A DNA stretch of 64,000 bases from Kineococcus rhizosphaerae (GCF_003002055.1 NZ_PVZF01000001.1:744001-808000); one strand, 5' to 3'. Shown: positions 42,303 through 51,468, counted from the stretch's first letter. A program made the numbers and translations. The notes: generated from the sequence alone by a model not told the origin.

Positions 42303-43988
42303 ATGAGCACCGGACCCGTCGATCCCACCACCACCCCCGCGTGGGCGCAGCTGGGCGCGCACCAGGCCGCGACCACGCCCGACCTGGCCGGCTGGTTCGC
42401 CGCCGACCCGCAGCGCGCGGAGCAGCTGAGCTTCACCGCGGCCGACCTGTTCGTCGACCTGTCGAAGAACCTCGTGACCCCCGAGACCGTCTCGCTGCTG
42501 CTGGAGCTGGCCGAGCAGACCGGGGTCCTGGCCCGGCGCGACGCCATGTTCGCCGGTGAGCACATCAACGTCACCGAGGACCGCGCCGTCCTGCACACCG
42601 CGCTGCGCCGCCCCGCGGGGGCCTCCCCCGCCCTGGTGGTCGACGGCCAGGACGTCGACGCCGACGTGCAGGCCGAGCTGGGCAAGGTCTTCGCCTTCGC
42701 CGACGCCGTGCGCAGCGGCGAGTGGGAGGGCGTGACGGGCAAGCGCATCACGCACGTCGTGAACATCGGCATCGGCGGCTCCGACCTCGGGCCGGTCATG
42801 GCCTACGAGGCGCTCAAGCCGTACGCGCAGGCCGGCCTGGAGTGCCGGTTCGTCTCCAACATCGACCCGACCGACGTCGCCGAGACGACGAAGGACCTCG
42901 ACCCCGAGACGACGCTGTTCATCGTCGCCTCCAAGACGTTCGGGACCCTGGAGACCCTGACCAACGCGCGGCTGTCCCGCGCGTGGCTGTGGGCGGGGCT
43001 GTCCGCGGCGGGCGTGCTGGCCGACGACGACGCGGCCCGCAAGGACGCCGTCGCCAAGCACTTCGTCGCGGTGTCCACGGCGCTGGACAAGGTCGCCGCG
43101 TTCGGCATCGACCCGGCCAACGCCTTCGGGTTCTGGGACTGGGTGGGCGGGCGGTACTCGGTCGACTCCGCGATCGGCACCTCGCTGGCCGTCGCGATCG
43201 GCCCGGAGCACTTCCGCGCGTTCCTCGCCGGGTTCCACGCCGTCGACGAGCACTTCCGCACCACGGCACCCGAGCAGAACGTCCCGCTGCTCATGGGGCT
43301 GCTCAACGTGTGGAACGTGAACTTCCTCGGCGCCCACACCCACGCGGTGCTGCCCTACTCGCAGTACCTGCACCGGTTCGCCGCCTACCTGCAGCAGCTG
43401 ACCATGGAGTCCAACGGCAAGTCGGTGCGCTACGACGGCGAGCCGGTCACGACCGACACGGGCGAGGTGTTCTGGGGCGAGCCCGGGACCAACGGCCAGC
43501 ACGCCTTCTACCAGCTGATCCACCAGGGCACCCGGGTCATCCCGGCCGACTTCATCGCCTTCGCCACCCCGACGCACGCGCTGGTCGACGGCGACGCGGA
43601 CGTGCACGCCCTGTTCATGGCGAACTTCTTCGCCCAGACCAAGGCGCTGGCGTTCGGCAAGTCCGCCCAGGAGGTGCGCGCCGAGGGCACGGCCGAGGAC
43701 GTCGTGCCCGCCCGCGTGTTCTCCGGCAACCGGCCGACGACGTCGATCCTCGCGCCGTCGCTGACGCCGTCGGTCCTCGGTCAGCTCATCGCGCTGTACG
43801 AGCACACCACGTTCGTCGAGGGCGCGGTCTGGGGCATCGACAGCTTCGACCAGTGGGGCGTGGAACTGGGCAAGAAGCTGGCGCTGGAGATCGCGCCGGC
43901 CCTGACCGGTGACACCGCCGCCCTCGAGGCGCAGGACCCCTCGACCGGTGCGCTGATCCGCTACTACCTGGCGAACCGCGCGAACTGA
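42303..43988 (+). CDS. pgi: Glucose-6-phosphate isomerase
   Basis: A 561-residue enzyme interconverting glucose 6-phosphate and fructose 6-phosphate. Clear motifs are [18 protein letters not shown] (phosphate site), [15 protein letters not shown], the PGI signature in [16 protein letters not shown], the catalytic Glu in [26 protein letters not shown] with the catalytic His, and the final Lys in [10 protein letters not shown]. It is the long form typical of bacteria. It is monocistronic, with a terminator-like hairpin behind it. Confidence 0.97.
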   Translation: MSTGPVDPTTTPAWAQLGAHQAATTPDLAGWFAADPQRAEQLSFTAADLFVDLSKNLVTPETVSLLLELAEQTGVLARRDAMFAGEHINVTEDRAVLHTALRRPAGASPALVVDGQDVDADVQAELGKVFAFADAVRSGEWEGVTGKRITHVVNIGIGGSDLGPVMAYEALKPYAQAGLECRFVSNIDPTDVAETTKDLDPETTLFIVASKTFGTLETLTNARLSRAWLWAGLSAAGVLADDDAARKDAVAKHFVAVSTALDKVAAFGIDPANAFGFWDWVGGRYSVDSAIGTSLAVAIGPEHFRAFLAGFHAVDEHFRTTAPEQNVPLLMGLLNVWNVNFLGAHTHAVLPYSQYLHRFAAYLQQLTMESNGKSVRYDGEPVTTDTGEVFWGEPGTNGQHAFYQLIHQGTRVIPADFIAFATPTHALVDGDADVHALFMANFFAQTKALAFGKSAQEVRAEGTAEDVVPARVFSGNRPTTSILAPSLTPSVLGQLIALYEHTTFVEGAVWGIDSFDQWGVELGKKLALEIAPALTGDTAALEAQDPSTGALIRYYLANRAN

Positions 43989-43995
43989 ACCGCTC

Positions 43996-44028
43996 CCGGG
44001 CCGGGGACCTGCGCGGTCCTCGGCCCGG
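43996..44028. terminator. Hairpin between pgi and the fusion gene
   Basis: CCGGGCCGGGGACC pairs with GGTCCTCGGCCCGG (one G-T pair in 14) across the loop TGCGC, filling the 45-base gap between convergent genes. It can serve both strands. Confidence 0.72.
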
Positions 44029-44033
44029 TGCGT

Positions 44034-46961
44034 TCACCAGCCCTCGACGAGGACCCGGTCGAGAGCGTCGACGAAGAAGTCGACCGACTCCCGGGCGATG
44101 CACAGCGGGGGTTTGACCTTCAGCACGTTCTGGTGGTCGCCCGTCGGCTGCACCACGACCCCCAGCTCCAGCAGCCGGTCGCAGATCGCGGCGGTCTCGG
44201 CGGTGGCCGGTTCCAGCGTTCCCCGGTCCCGGACGAACTCCACCCCCAGGTACAGCCCGTCGCCGTGCACGGCGCCGATCAGCTCGTGCTTCCCGGCGAG
44301 CCCGGTCAGTCGCTGCTCCAGGTGCCCCCCGACGACGGCGGCGTTCTCCTGCAGGCGTTCGTCGGCGATGACGTCCAGGACGGTCGAGCCGACCACGCTG
44401 GACAGCGGGCTGCCGCCGGTGGAGGAGAAGAAGTACCCCTGGGTGCGGTACCGGTCGGCGACCTCGCGGCGGGTCACGACGGCGCCGAGGGGGAACCCGT
44501 TGCCCACCGACTTGGCCACGGCCACGACGTCGGGCACGACGCCCTGCTGCTGGAAACCCCAGAACCAGTGCCCGAGCCGGCCGTAGCCGACCTGCACCTC
44601 GTCGGCGACGGCCAGGCCCCCGGCCTCGCGGACCGCGGCGTAGACCTCCCGCAGGTACCCCGGCGGCAGCGCGACCCCCCCGGCGTTGCCGAAGTACGTC
44701 TCGGCGACGAAACCGGCCAGGTCGACGCGGGAGGCGAGGTCGCGGATCGTCGCGACGGCCTCGGGGGCGTACCGGTGGGCGTCCTCGCCGCGGTGCCGGC
44801 CCCGGTAGGAGTTCGCCGCGTCGACCGTGTGGACCCAGTCGGGCCGGGTGGCGAGCGCGTTCGGGTTGTCCGCGATCGACGTGGAGACGGCGTCGCTGGC
44901 GAACGTCCAGCCGTGGTACGCCTCGCGCATCGCCACGACGTGCCGGCGGCCGGTGGCCGCCATCGCGATGCGCAGCGCGAGGTCGACGGCCTCGGACCCG
45001 GAGTTCACGAGGAACACGGTGTCGAGCTCGTCGGGCAGGGTCGCGGCGATCTTCTCGGCGAACTCGGCGACGGCCGCGTAGTGGAACCGGGAGTTCGTGT
45101 TGAGCAGCCGCAGCTGCCGGTGGGCGGCCTGCTCGATCCGCGGGTGCGCGTGCCCGACCGAGGTGACGTTGTTGACCACGTCCAGGTACACCCGGCCGTC
45201 GACGTCGGCGAGGTGCTCGCGCCAGCCGCGCTCGACCTGCGGGGGCTCGGCGTAGTAGTGCTCCTGCACCTCGGCCAGGACCCGCCCGCGCCGGGCCAGC
45301 ACCTCGGCCGCGGACGTGGGCGGCGCCGCCGGGACCAGCCCGAGCAGCGGCGCGGGGTCGTGGACCTGCGCGAGCCAGCCGGGGGCGTGCCCGGCCCGCA
45401 CGCGGGCGGGGACGACCAGGGCGGGGTCACGCACGACCTGGACGTGGACGGCCCGGCCGGCGGGGACGGTGGCGAAGGGCCGGCCGGGCTCGGCGCGGGC
45501 CGCCCCCTCGACGGCACCGAGCCCGGGCGCGGACAGGCGCAGGACCCCCTCGGCGCCGGTGAGCTCCACGCCGCCGTCGACGGGGCGGACCCCGCCCGCG
45601 AACGGGGCGGGGGCCGTGAACGGCTCCCCGGCCCAGAGCGTGACCCCGGTGGGGACCGTGGCGGGTTCCTCGGTGCTCAGGGTGGGCGAGCCGGTGAGGA
45701 CGGGCACCGCGTGCGGCAGGACGACGACGTCGGCGGTCCCCGCCCGCAGCCGGCGCCGGGCCTCGCGCTCCAGCGTGCCGGGGTCGGTCCAGGCGCCGAG
45801 GTCGTTCAGCGGTGAGCGGGTCCCGGCGTCCAGCACGTCGACCCTGGTGCCGGCCGGCAGCAGCGTGCCGGTGAGCGGGGCGGGGGCGGGGCGGGAGCGG
45901 CCCAGCGCGTTCCGGACCAGCGCGGTGACCACCGGCAGCGGCAGCTCCACGGCCTGCTCCAGGATGCGCCACTCCCGGTCCAGGCCGTCCTGGGCGTAGG
46001 CGTTGGTGGGGTCCAGGACGGCCTGGTCGCGCCCGGACAGGACGAGGACCGCCCCGCGCAGGACCACCAGCGGCCACAGCGCCTCGACCTCCTCCTCGGT
46101 CAGCGACCGCACGGCGTCGAAGGCGCGCACCGCGGGCAGGGTGGTGCGCGCGTCGGCTCCGGCATGGTGCAGGACGGAGGAGATCGTCACGGCCAGCTCC
46201 CCCACCCGCCAGGAGCGCAGGACGTCGCCGAAGTCGACGATCCCGTCGGGCAGGCGGCCGCCGGGCGCGACGACGACGTTGTCGTCGGTGAGGTCGAAGT
46301 GCCCCAGCTGCGCGGGCAGCCGCTCGGCGAGGGGTTCCAGGACCGCGAGCGCCGACGCCGTGGCGGTCAGGACGCGCTCGCGGACGGCGGGGTCGGGTTC
46401 GCGGGGGGCCAGCAGTTCGACGACGCGGCGGGCGTGCTGCAGGTCCCACTGCAGGACCCGTTCCCCCGCGGGGTCCTCGACGTGCTCCAGGGCCCCGCTG
46501 ACCGCCGCGGCCAGCGACCCCAGGCGTTCCACGACGGCCGGCGCCAGGTACCCCGAACCGTGGAGGGTCCGGCCGTGGACGACGGTGAGCAGACGCAGGT
46601 GCAGGCGGCCGCGGGAGGTGTCGAACCAGCCGGCCAGGTCGCGGCCGTCGCGGCGCAGGACGTGCCCGACGCGCAGGTCGGGCAGCTCCCGGGCCAGGAG
46701 CGCGGCCACCCGGTCCTGCAGGTCGATCTCGGCGGCGCTGAAGGCCGGGTTGCTGATCTTGAGCACGGCCACGGGTTCGTCGTCGTCGAGGTCGTGGGCC
46801 GTGAAGTTCTGGTCCTGCTGGCTACCCAGGGACCGCAGCCGCACCCGCAGCCCGAACTCGCGGGCGACGAGGCCGGTGAGCTCGTCGGCGGGCACGTCGG
46901 GGGCGGGCAGGGCGGGGGCGGTGAAGAAGTCGAACAGGGCGCCGTCGGCGGTGTCCGGCAC
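44034..46961 (-). CDS. Fusion of an APH-fold kinase and a class III aminotransferase-fold phospho-lyase
   Basis: A 975-residue protein. Residues about 28-330 are an aminoglycoside-phosphotransferase-fold kinase with HFDLTDDN (Asp223) and the metal Asp243 in VDFGD. Residues about 355-545 resemble a degenerate M23 (LytM-like) module, GVTLWAGEPFTAPAPFAGGV, without its zinc ligands. Residues 565-970 are a PLP class III aminotransferase fold with VNSGSEAVDLALR, DEVQVGYGRLG and the PLP Lys817 in VAVAKSVGNGFPLGAV. The closest families in animals are ethanolamine-phosphate and phosphohydroxylysine phospho-lyases, whose substrates come from APH-fold kinases. A kinase-then-lyase use of an amino alcohol is therefore likely, but the substrate is unknown. 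A TetR gene and operator lie just upstream. Confidence 0.85.
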   Translation of the reverse strand: MPDTADGALFDFFTAPALPAPDVPADELTGLVAREFGLRVRLRSLGSQQDQNFTAHDLDDDEPVAVLKISNPAFSAAEIDLQDRVAALLARELPDLRVGHVLRRDGRDLAGWFDTSRGRLHLRLLTVVHGRTLHGSGYLAPAVVERLGSLAAAVSGALEHVEDPAGERVLQWDLQHARRVVELLAPREPDPAVRERVLTATASALAVLEPLAERLPAQLGHFDLTDDNVVVAPGGRLPDGIVDFGDVLRSWRVGELAVTISSVLHHAGADARTTLPAVRAFDAVRSLTEEEVEALWPLVVLRGAVLVLSGRDQAVLDPTNAYAQDGLDREWRILEQAVELPLPVVTALVRNALGRSRPAPAPLTGTLLPAGTRVDVLDAGTRSPLNDLGAWTDPGTLEREARRRLRAGTADVVVLPHAVPVLTGSPTLSTEEPATVPTGVTLWAGEPFTAPAPFAGGVRPVDGGVELTGAEGVLRLSAPGLGAVEGAARAEPGRPFATVPAGRAVHVQVVRDPALVVPARVRAGHAPGWLAQVHDPAPLLGLVPAAPPTSAAEVLARRGRVLAEVQEHYYAEPPQVERGWREHLADVDGRVYLDVVNNVTSVGHAHPRIEQAAHRQLRLLNTNSRFHYAAVAEFAEKIAATLPDELDTVFLVNSGSEAVDLALRIAMAATGRRHVVAMREAYHGWTFASDAVSTSIADNPNALATRPDWVHTVDAANSYRGRHRGEDAHRYAPEAVATIRDLASRVDLAGFVAETYFGNAGGVALPPGYLREVYAAVREAGGLAVADEVQVGYGRLGHWFWGFQQQGVVPDVVAVAKSVGNGFPLGAVVTRREVADRYRTQGYFFSSTGGSPLSSVVGSTVLDVIADERLQENAAVVGGHLEQRLTGLAGKHELIGAVHGDGLYLGVEFVRDRGTLEPATAETAAICDRLLELGVVVQPTGDHQNVLKVKPPLCIARESVDFFVDALDRVLVEGW

Positions 46962-46990
46962 GTCAGCTCCGATCGTCGGGGGTGCCGCGG

Positions 46991-47012
46991 AGTCTAGACT
47001 GAAAAATCAGTC
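46991..47012 (-). promoter_or_regulatory. TetR-type operator abutting a -10 box
   Basis: GACTGA-AAAA-TCAGTC (46997-47012) is a perfect 6-bp inverted repeat in an A/T-rich patch that stands out in this GC-rich DNA. On the minus strand it is followed directly by TAGACT (46991-46996), a -10 box 29 bases before the fusion gene start. The site overlaps the tetR stop codon. A bound repressor would cover the promoter. Confidence 0.68.
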
Positions 47013-47588
47013 AGGATCCACGGGTCGCAGCAACCGCACCGCGAGGTCCGTCAGCAGGCGCACCACCTCCGGCGTCGTGAGCTCGCCGGTCAGCCAGCGG
47101 CTGTCCAGGCCCTCCATGAACACCGCGATCTGCACGGCCGCGTCCCAGGGGTCGACGTCGGCGGCCACGTTGCCCGCCGCGTGCGCGTCGCGCACCCCGT
47201 CGGCGATGTCCTGCGTCCACGCCAGCGAGGCCGCCGTCATCGCCGCGCGCAGACCCGGTTCGTGGACGGCGCTGGCCCGCAGCTCGTTCCAGGCCCGCGC
47301 GTTGTCGACGACGTCGGGCTCGTCGACGAACTCGGCCGCGAACTGCTCCACGAGGCGGTCCAGCGTCCGGGCCGGCTGGGCCCCCGGCCGGCGCCGGAAC
47401 TCCAGCGCCCGCTGCGTCACGTGGTCCAGGGCCGCCGCGACGAGGGCGTCGCGGTCCTTGAAGTGGTAGTAGATGAGGCTCGTCGCCACCCCGACGCGGG
47501 CCGCGACGTCGCTGACCCGCAGCCCGCGGACGCCGTGGTCCGCGATCGCCTGGGCGCTGGCCCGCACGATGTCCTCACGCCTCGACAC
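47007..47588 (-). CDS. TetR-family transcriptional regulator
   Basis: A 193-residue repressor. The N-terminal DNA-binding domain has REDIVRASAQAIADHGVRGLRVSDVAARVGVATSLIYYHFKDRDALVAAAL, with the helix-turn-helix at residues about 25-45. The C-terminal ligand domain resembles the BetI/AcrR-type C-terminal family (RAWNELRASAVHEPGLRAAM and IFAVFMEGLDSRW-like end). It is 45 bases upstream of the fusion gene and on the same strand. The operator at its 3' end suggests it controls that gene; the ligand is probably the amine substrate or product. GTG 47588 has a GGGAGGT ribosome site. Confidence 0.88.
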   Translation of the reverse strand: MSRREDIVRASAQAIADHGVRGLRVSDVAARVGVATSLIYYHFKDRDALVAAALDHVTQRALEFRRRPGAQPARTLDRLVEQFAAEFVDEPDVVDNARAWNELRASAVHEPGLRAAMTAASLAWTQDIADGVRDAHAAGNVAADVDPWDAAVQIAVFMEGLDSRWLTGELTTPEVVRLLTDLAVRLLRPVDPD

Positions 47589-47614
47589 GTCGTCGACCTC
47601 CCGCTGGGCTCACC

Positions 47615-47629
47615 GCGCCATGATGGCGC
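47615..47629. promoter_or_regulatory. Palindrome upstream of tetR
   Basis: GCGCCAT-G-ATGGCGC is a perfect 7-bp inverted repeat with one central base, 27 bases before the tetR start. Its centre contains CATCAT on the minus strand, which could be a -10 box. It differs from the downstream operator, so it may bind another protein. Confidence 0.35.
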
Positions 47630-47647
47630 AGGCCCCGCGGCCGACCG

Positions 47648-47692
47648 CCGGACCGCCCCCGCCGGGCGACCGGGCCGCCCCCGGGGGTCCGG
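47648..47692 (-). terminator. Weak hairpin after the thioredoxin-NHL gene
   Basis: CCGGACC (47648-47654) pairs with GGTCCGG (47686-47692) around a long, itself GC-rich loop, 17 bases past the stop of the thioredoxin-NHL gene. The long loop makes the call weak. Confidence 0.3.
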
Positions 47693-47708
47693 ACCGTCGA
47701 CGCGACCC

Positions 47709-49601
47709 TCAGACCCCGCGCAGGTCCAGCGGCAGCTCGGCGGGGGCACCCTCCACCAGCCGCACGGGGATGCCCCAGTCCTGCTGGTAGAGGTGGCAGG
47801 CGGCGAACTCGGGGACCTCGCCGGTCACCGGGTCGCCGTCGCACGCCGCGGCCTGGACGCTGACGTGCAGCACCCCGCCGTCGAAACCCGCGGCGAACCG
47901 CAGGGTGCGCGTCAGGCCCTCGGCCGAGCCCGAACCCTCCGCGAGGAGTTCCGGCGGCGTGGCGGCCACGACGAGCCGCGTCGGGTCCCCCCAGCGGTCG
48001 TCGAGCTTCTGCCCCGTCGGCGGGGTGAACCCCACGGCGAGCTCCACGGTCCCGGGGGCCAGGTCCGTCGGCGGCCGCTGCACCCGGTGCGCACCGGCGT
48101 CCACGCGCAGGGCGGCGGGGACGAGTTCGCGGGTGAGCCGGTGGGCCGCGCTCTCCACGACGACGAGGGTGTCCCCGTCGAGGAGGACGTCGGAGGGTTC
48201 GGCGAGGTCGCGCAGCACCGTGGACACCTCACCCGTGGCGGGGTCGAAGCGCCGCACGGCGCCGTTGTACGTGTCGGCCACCAGGACCGATCCGTCGGGT
48301 GCGACGGCCAGGCCCAGCGGGTGCTGCAGCAGCGCCCGGTCCGCCGGGCCGTCGCGGAACCCGAAGTCGAACAGCCCCTGCCCGACGTGAGTGCGCACCT
48401 CGTACCCGCCCCCCGCGACGGGTTCGACGTTGGCCAGCCGCTCGTCGTGCACCTCGGGCACGGAGCGGTCGGGGGTTCCCGTGCGGCGCAACGACCGCAG
48501 CGCCGAGGTCTCGGCGTCGACGAACCAGAGCACCTCGGCCCCGTCGTCCTCGCCGACCGCGAACCCGGACGTCTGCGCGAACCACGCCTGCTCGGCCGCG
48601 CCGTCCTTGATGCCCTCGGCCGTCGTGCCGGCCAGGACCCGCACGACGCCGTCGACGGGGTCGAACGCCCACAGCTGGTGCACGCCCGCCATCGCCACGA
48701 CGACCTGCCCGTCGAACCACGCCACGTCCCACGGCGTCGACAGGTCCTGCTCCAGCGCCGCACCGCCGCCCTCGCGGCGGCGCAGCTGGTTCCCCGTCCC
48801 GGCGACGGTGCGCACGGTGCCGTCGGCGAGGGTGATGCCGCGCAGCGCGTGGTTGACGCTGTCGGCCACGACGACGTCGTACCCGACGCGCGCGGCGACC
48901 TCGGCCGGCAGCAGCGCCAGGCCCTGGGGTTCGGCGAAGGTGACGGGGGTGAGACCCCGCTCACCCGTCCCGAACCGGCGACGTTCGGTCTCCAGGTCCG
49001 GGTCCAGCTCGACGACCTGGTGGTGGGCGGTGTCCGCGACGAGCACCCCGCCGTCGGGCAGGCGGACCGCCCGGGCCGGGAACCGCAGCGCCGAACCGGC
49101 CGCCGGCGCGGGCACGTAGGGGCCGCTGCCGCGGTGCAGCGTGCCCTTCGTATCGTGCTCGGCGACGAGTTCGGACACGAGCACGTCCAGGCCGTGGGCG
49201 TGCCCCTCCCCCGACATGGACGCCACGACGTACCCCTGCGGGTCGATCACGACGAGGGTGGGCCAGGCCCGGGCGGCGTACGCCTGCCACGTCGCGAGCT
49301 CGGGGTCGTCCAGGACGGGGTGGTGCACGCCGTAGCGGTCCACGGCCGCGTCGAGGGTGGCCGGTTCGGCCTCGTGCGCGAACTTCGGCGAGTGCACCCC
49401 GATCGTCACGAGGACGTCGGCGAACTTCTCCTCCAGGGGCCGCAGCTCGTCCAGGACGTGCAGGCAGTTGACGCAGCAGCTCGTCCAGAAGTCGAGCAGG
49501 ACGACCTTGCCGCGCAGGTCGGCCAGGGACACGTCCCCGGCGGTGTTGAGCCAGCGGCGGCCGGTCAGGTGCGGGGCGCGGACGCGGGTACGGGTGCTCA
49601 C
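47709..49601 (-). CDS. Thioredoxin-like/NHL-repeat protein (NHLRC2 type)
   Basis: A 630-residue protein. Residues 20-155 are a thioredoxin-like domain with the redox motif WTSCCVNCLHVLDEL; it has Cys-Cys-x-x-Cys rather than plain Cys-x-x-Cys, and the cis-Pro is in AARAWPTLVVID. Residues 165-500 form an NHL-type beta-propeller (PARAVRLPDGGVLVADTAHHQVVEL, EPQGLALLPAEVAARVGYDVVVADSVNHALR, HPLGLAVAPDGSVLVADTYNGAVRRF). The last 110 residues form a beta-rich domain with two Cys. This is the NHLRC2 architecture found from bacteria to animals, whose biochemical role is not settled. No signal peptide is seen. Confidence 0.88.
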   Translation of the reverse strand: MSTRTRVRAPHLTGRRWLNTAGDVSLADLRGKVVLLDFWTSCCVNCLHVLDELRPLEEKFADVLVTIGVHSPKFAHEAEPATLDAAVDRYGVHHPVLDDPELATWQAYAARAWPTLVVIDPQGYVVASMSGEGHAHGLDVLVSELVAEHDTKGTLHRGSGPYVPAPAAGSALRFPARAVRLPDGGVLVADTAHHQVVELDPDLETERRRFGTGERGLTPVTFAEPQGLALLPAEVAARVGYDVVVADSVNHALRGITLADGTVRTVAGTGNQLRRREGGGAALEQDLSTPWDVAWFDGQVVVAMAGVHQLWAFDPVDGVVRVLAGTTAEGIKDGAAEQAWFAQTSGFAVGEDDGAEVLWFVDAETSALRSLRRTGTPDRSVPEVHDERLANVEPVAGGGYEVRTHVGQGLFDFGFRDGPADRALLQHPLGLAVAPDGSVLVADTYNGAVRRFDPATGEVSTVLRDLAEPSDVLLDGDTLVVVESAAHRLTRELVPAALRVDAGAHRVQRPPTDLAPGTVELAVGFTPPTGQKLDDRWGDPTRLVVAATPPELLAEGSGSAEGLTRTLRFAAGFDGGVLHVSVQAAACDGDPVTGEVPEFAACHLYQQDWGIPVRLVEGAPAELPLDLRGV

Positions 49602-49635
49602 CGCCCCATCCTCCCCGCCCGCCGCGCCCGCCCGC

Positions 49636-49797
49636 TCAGAGCCCCGGGACGAACCGCAGCGCGGCCTGCCGGTTCGGGTCCTGCGCCGGGCCGAACGGTG
49701 GCAAGGGGTCGGGGTCGCGGCTCTCGACGGTGTCCTCCAGCCGCACGGGTTCGGGCAGCTCGCGCCAGCGGGCCCTGGGGTCGGGGCTGTCGGTCAC
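49636..49797 (-). CDS. Small acidic conserved-type protein
   Basis: A 53-residue protein, MTDSPDPRARWRELPEPVRL at the start and ending RQAALRFVPGL. It is rich in Pro, Asp and Arg and probably unstructured. GTG 49797 is preferred because GAGGAG lies 6 bases upstream; a longer frame to 49839 would start inside that site. The pattern PEPVRLEDTVESRDPDP resembles short hypothetical proteins I associate with actinobacteria, but I cannot name a family. Confidence 0.5.
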   Translation of the reverse strand: MTDSPDPRARWRELPEPVRLEDTVESRDPDPLPPFGPAQDPNRQAALRFVPGL

Positions 49798-49876
49798 GGA
49801 CACCTCCTCGTCCTCGGTCCTCGGCGTCGCTGCGCCCACGGTCCCACCCGCCCGTCCTGCGCACCAGCCCCCGCGC

Positions 49877-50497
49877 TCAGCCCCGGACCGGGCACCCCGG
49901 GTGGACGGCCCGCATCTCCGCGGCCAGGTCGGGGTTCACCGGTTCGAGCTCGCGCACGACGTTCGCGACGGTCGTGGCGGGTTTCGTCTGGCTCAGCTTC
50001 CAGCGCGCCTCGAACCGGGTGACGCGCAGCCGCAGACCCCGCGTGCCGCGGGCGGTGCGCCGGGTCCCCTCCTCGTCCTCCAGCAGGGACCGGCCTCCCT
50101 CGCGGCCGCGTTCGAAGTGGTCCGTGAGGTGGCACAGCATCCGGTAGTTCTCCTCCTCGTCCAGGACCTCGGGGGTCCCGTACAGGTGGGCCGTGACGTG
50201 GTTCCAGGTCGGGACGAGTTCCCCGGCCGGGTACCAGCTCGGGGAGACGTAGTCGTGGGCCCCGGCCACGACGACGAGGACCTCGTGCCGCCCGAGCTCG
50301 TGGTACTCGTCGTCGGGCCGCCCGAAGTGGCTGACGAGGGTGAGCCCGTCGGGGTCGGCCGGGTCCAGGACGACGGGGTAGTGCGAGGCCACCAGGCCCT
50401 GCGACGTCGCGGAGACGAACGTCGCCCACGGGTGCCCGGCGACGAGCCGGCGCACCTCGGTCACATCGTCGAGGCGGTAGTGGGGTGAGCGCAGCAT
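49877..50497 (-). CDS. PaiB-like FMN-binding regulator
   Basis: A 206-residue protein of the PaiB family (FMN-binding split-barrel). The pattern is MLRSPHYRLDDVTEVRRLVAGHPWATFVSA, then LVASHYPVVLDP, LTLVSHFGRPDDEYHEL, the signature HDYVSPSWYPAGELVPTWNHVTAHLYG, and the C-terminal FEARWKLSQTKP. In Bacillus PaiB works with PaiA in growth-phase and polyamine responses; the role here is unknown. The ATG overlaps the stop of the EamA transporter (ATGA), so the two are co-translated. Confidence 0.88.
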   Translation of the reverse strand: MLRSPHYRLDDVTEVRRLVAGHPWATFVSATSQGLVASHYPVVLDPADPDGLTLVSHFGRPDDEYHELGRHEVLVVVAGAHDYVSPSWYPAGELVPTWNHVTAHLYGTPEVLDEEENYRMLCHLTDHFERGREGGRSLLEDEEGTRRTARGTRGLRLRVTRFEARWKLSQTKPATTVANVVRELEPVNPDLAAEMRAVHPGCPVRG

Positions 50498-51468
50498 CAG
50501 CGGTTCTCCTCCGGGTTCCGGTTCTGGTTCTGGTTCTGCCCGGAGCGGTTCCGGACGGTGAGGGCGGCGCAGCCGACGACGACGAGGGCGCCGACGACGA
50601 CGGACCACGACAGCGGTTCGCGCAGGAACAGCAGGGCCCAGGCGATCGTCAGGACGGGTTGCACGAGCTGCACCTGGCTGACGCGGGCCATCGGCCCGAT
50701 CGCCAGGCCTCGGTACCAGGCGAAGAACCCCAGGTACATGCTCACGACCGCCAGGTAGCCGAACGCCAGCCACTGCCCGGCGCTGGCGTGCGGGGGTTCG
50801 GCGGCGGCCGAGACGGCGCTCAGCGCGAGCACCACGGGCAGCGCCACCACCAGGGCCCACGAGACCGTCTGCCACGCACCGAGTTCGCGGGCGAGCAGAC
50901 CACCCTCGGCGTACCCGACGGCGGCCGCGACGACGGCGCCGACGAGCAGCAGGTCGCTGCCGCGGACGTCGCCGAACCCCGAGGGCCCGGTGGTGGCGAA
51001 CCCGACGGCGGCGACGGCTCCGGCCGCGGCGAACCCCCAGAACCGCCGGCCGGGGCGTTCCCCCGTGCGCAGGACGGCGGCGAGCGCGGTGGCGGCGGGC
51101 AGGACCGCGATGACGACGGCGCCGTGCGCGGCGGGCACGGTGCGCAGCGCGTACGACGTCAGCAGCGGGAAACCCAGGACGATCCCGGCGGCGACCACGC
51201 CCAGGCGCACGAGCTGGGCCCGGGTCGGCCGGCGCTGGCGGGTCAGGCGCAGGGCGACGGCGGCCAGCAGCGCGGCCACCACGGCCCGGCCCGCCCCGAT
51301 GAACAGCGGGGACAGCCCGACCACGGCCACCCGGGTCAGGACCACGGTGAACGAGAAGGCGAGGACGCCGAGCAGACCCCACCCGAGCCCGGCGCGGCCG
51401 GCCGGTGACACCGGGGCACCCGGTAACACCGGGGCACCCTGGTGAGTAACGCTACTGTTGCTAGCCAT
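50497..51468 (-). CDS. EamA/DMT-family transporter
   Basis: A 323-residue permease with ten hydrophobic helices in two EamA halves: GWGLLGVLAFSFTVVLTRVAVV, LFIGAGRAVVAALLAAVAL and so on in the first half, then SVVVGALVVVGCAALTV at the end. Members export amino acids or other metabolites. The C-terminal tail QNQNQNRNPEENR is polar. The ATG at 51468 overlaps, on the other strand, the ATG of the MocR regulator, so the regulator very likely controls it. Two 18-bp direct repeats fall inside its first codons. Confidence 0.87.
   Translation of the reverse strand: MASNSSVTHQGAPVLPGAPVSPAGRAGLGWGLLGVLAFSFTVVLTRVAVVGLSPLFIGAGRAVVAALLAAVALRLTRQRRPTRAQLVRLGVVAAGIVLGFPLLTSYALRTVPAAHGAVVIAVLPAATALAAVLRTGERPGRRFWGFAAAGAVAAVGFATTGPSGFGDVRGSDLLLVGAVVAAAVGYAEGGLLARELGAWQTVSWALVVALPVVLALSAVSAAAEPPHASAGQWLAFGYLAVVSMYLGFFAWYRGLAIGPMARVSQVQLVQPVLTIAWALLFLREPLSWSVVVGALVVVGCAALTVRNRSGQNQNQNRNPEENR
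51404..51439. repeat. Two 18-bp direct repeats near the transporter/regulator start
   Basis: GGTGACACCGGGGCACCC (51404-51421) is followed directly by GGTAACACCGGGGCACCC (51422-51439), and then by a shorter GGTGAGTAAC. They lie 28-63 bases before the MocR start and within the first codons of the transporter. MocR regulators often bind direct repeats, so these may be their operator; they also encode two repeats of VLPGAP/VSPAGR type residues. Confidence 0.6.
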
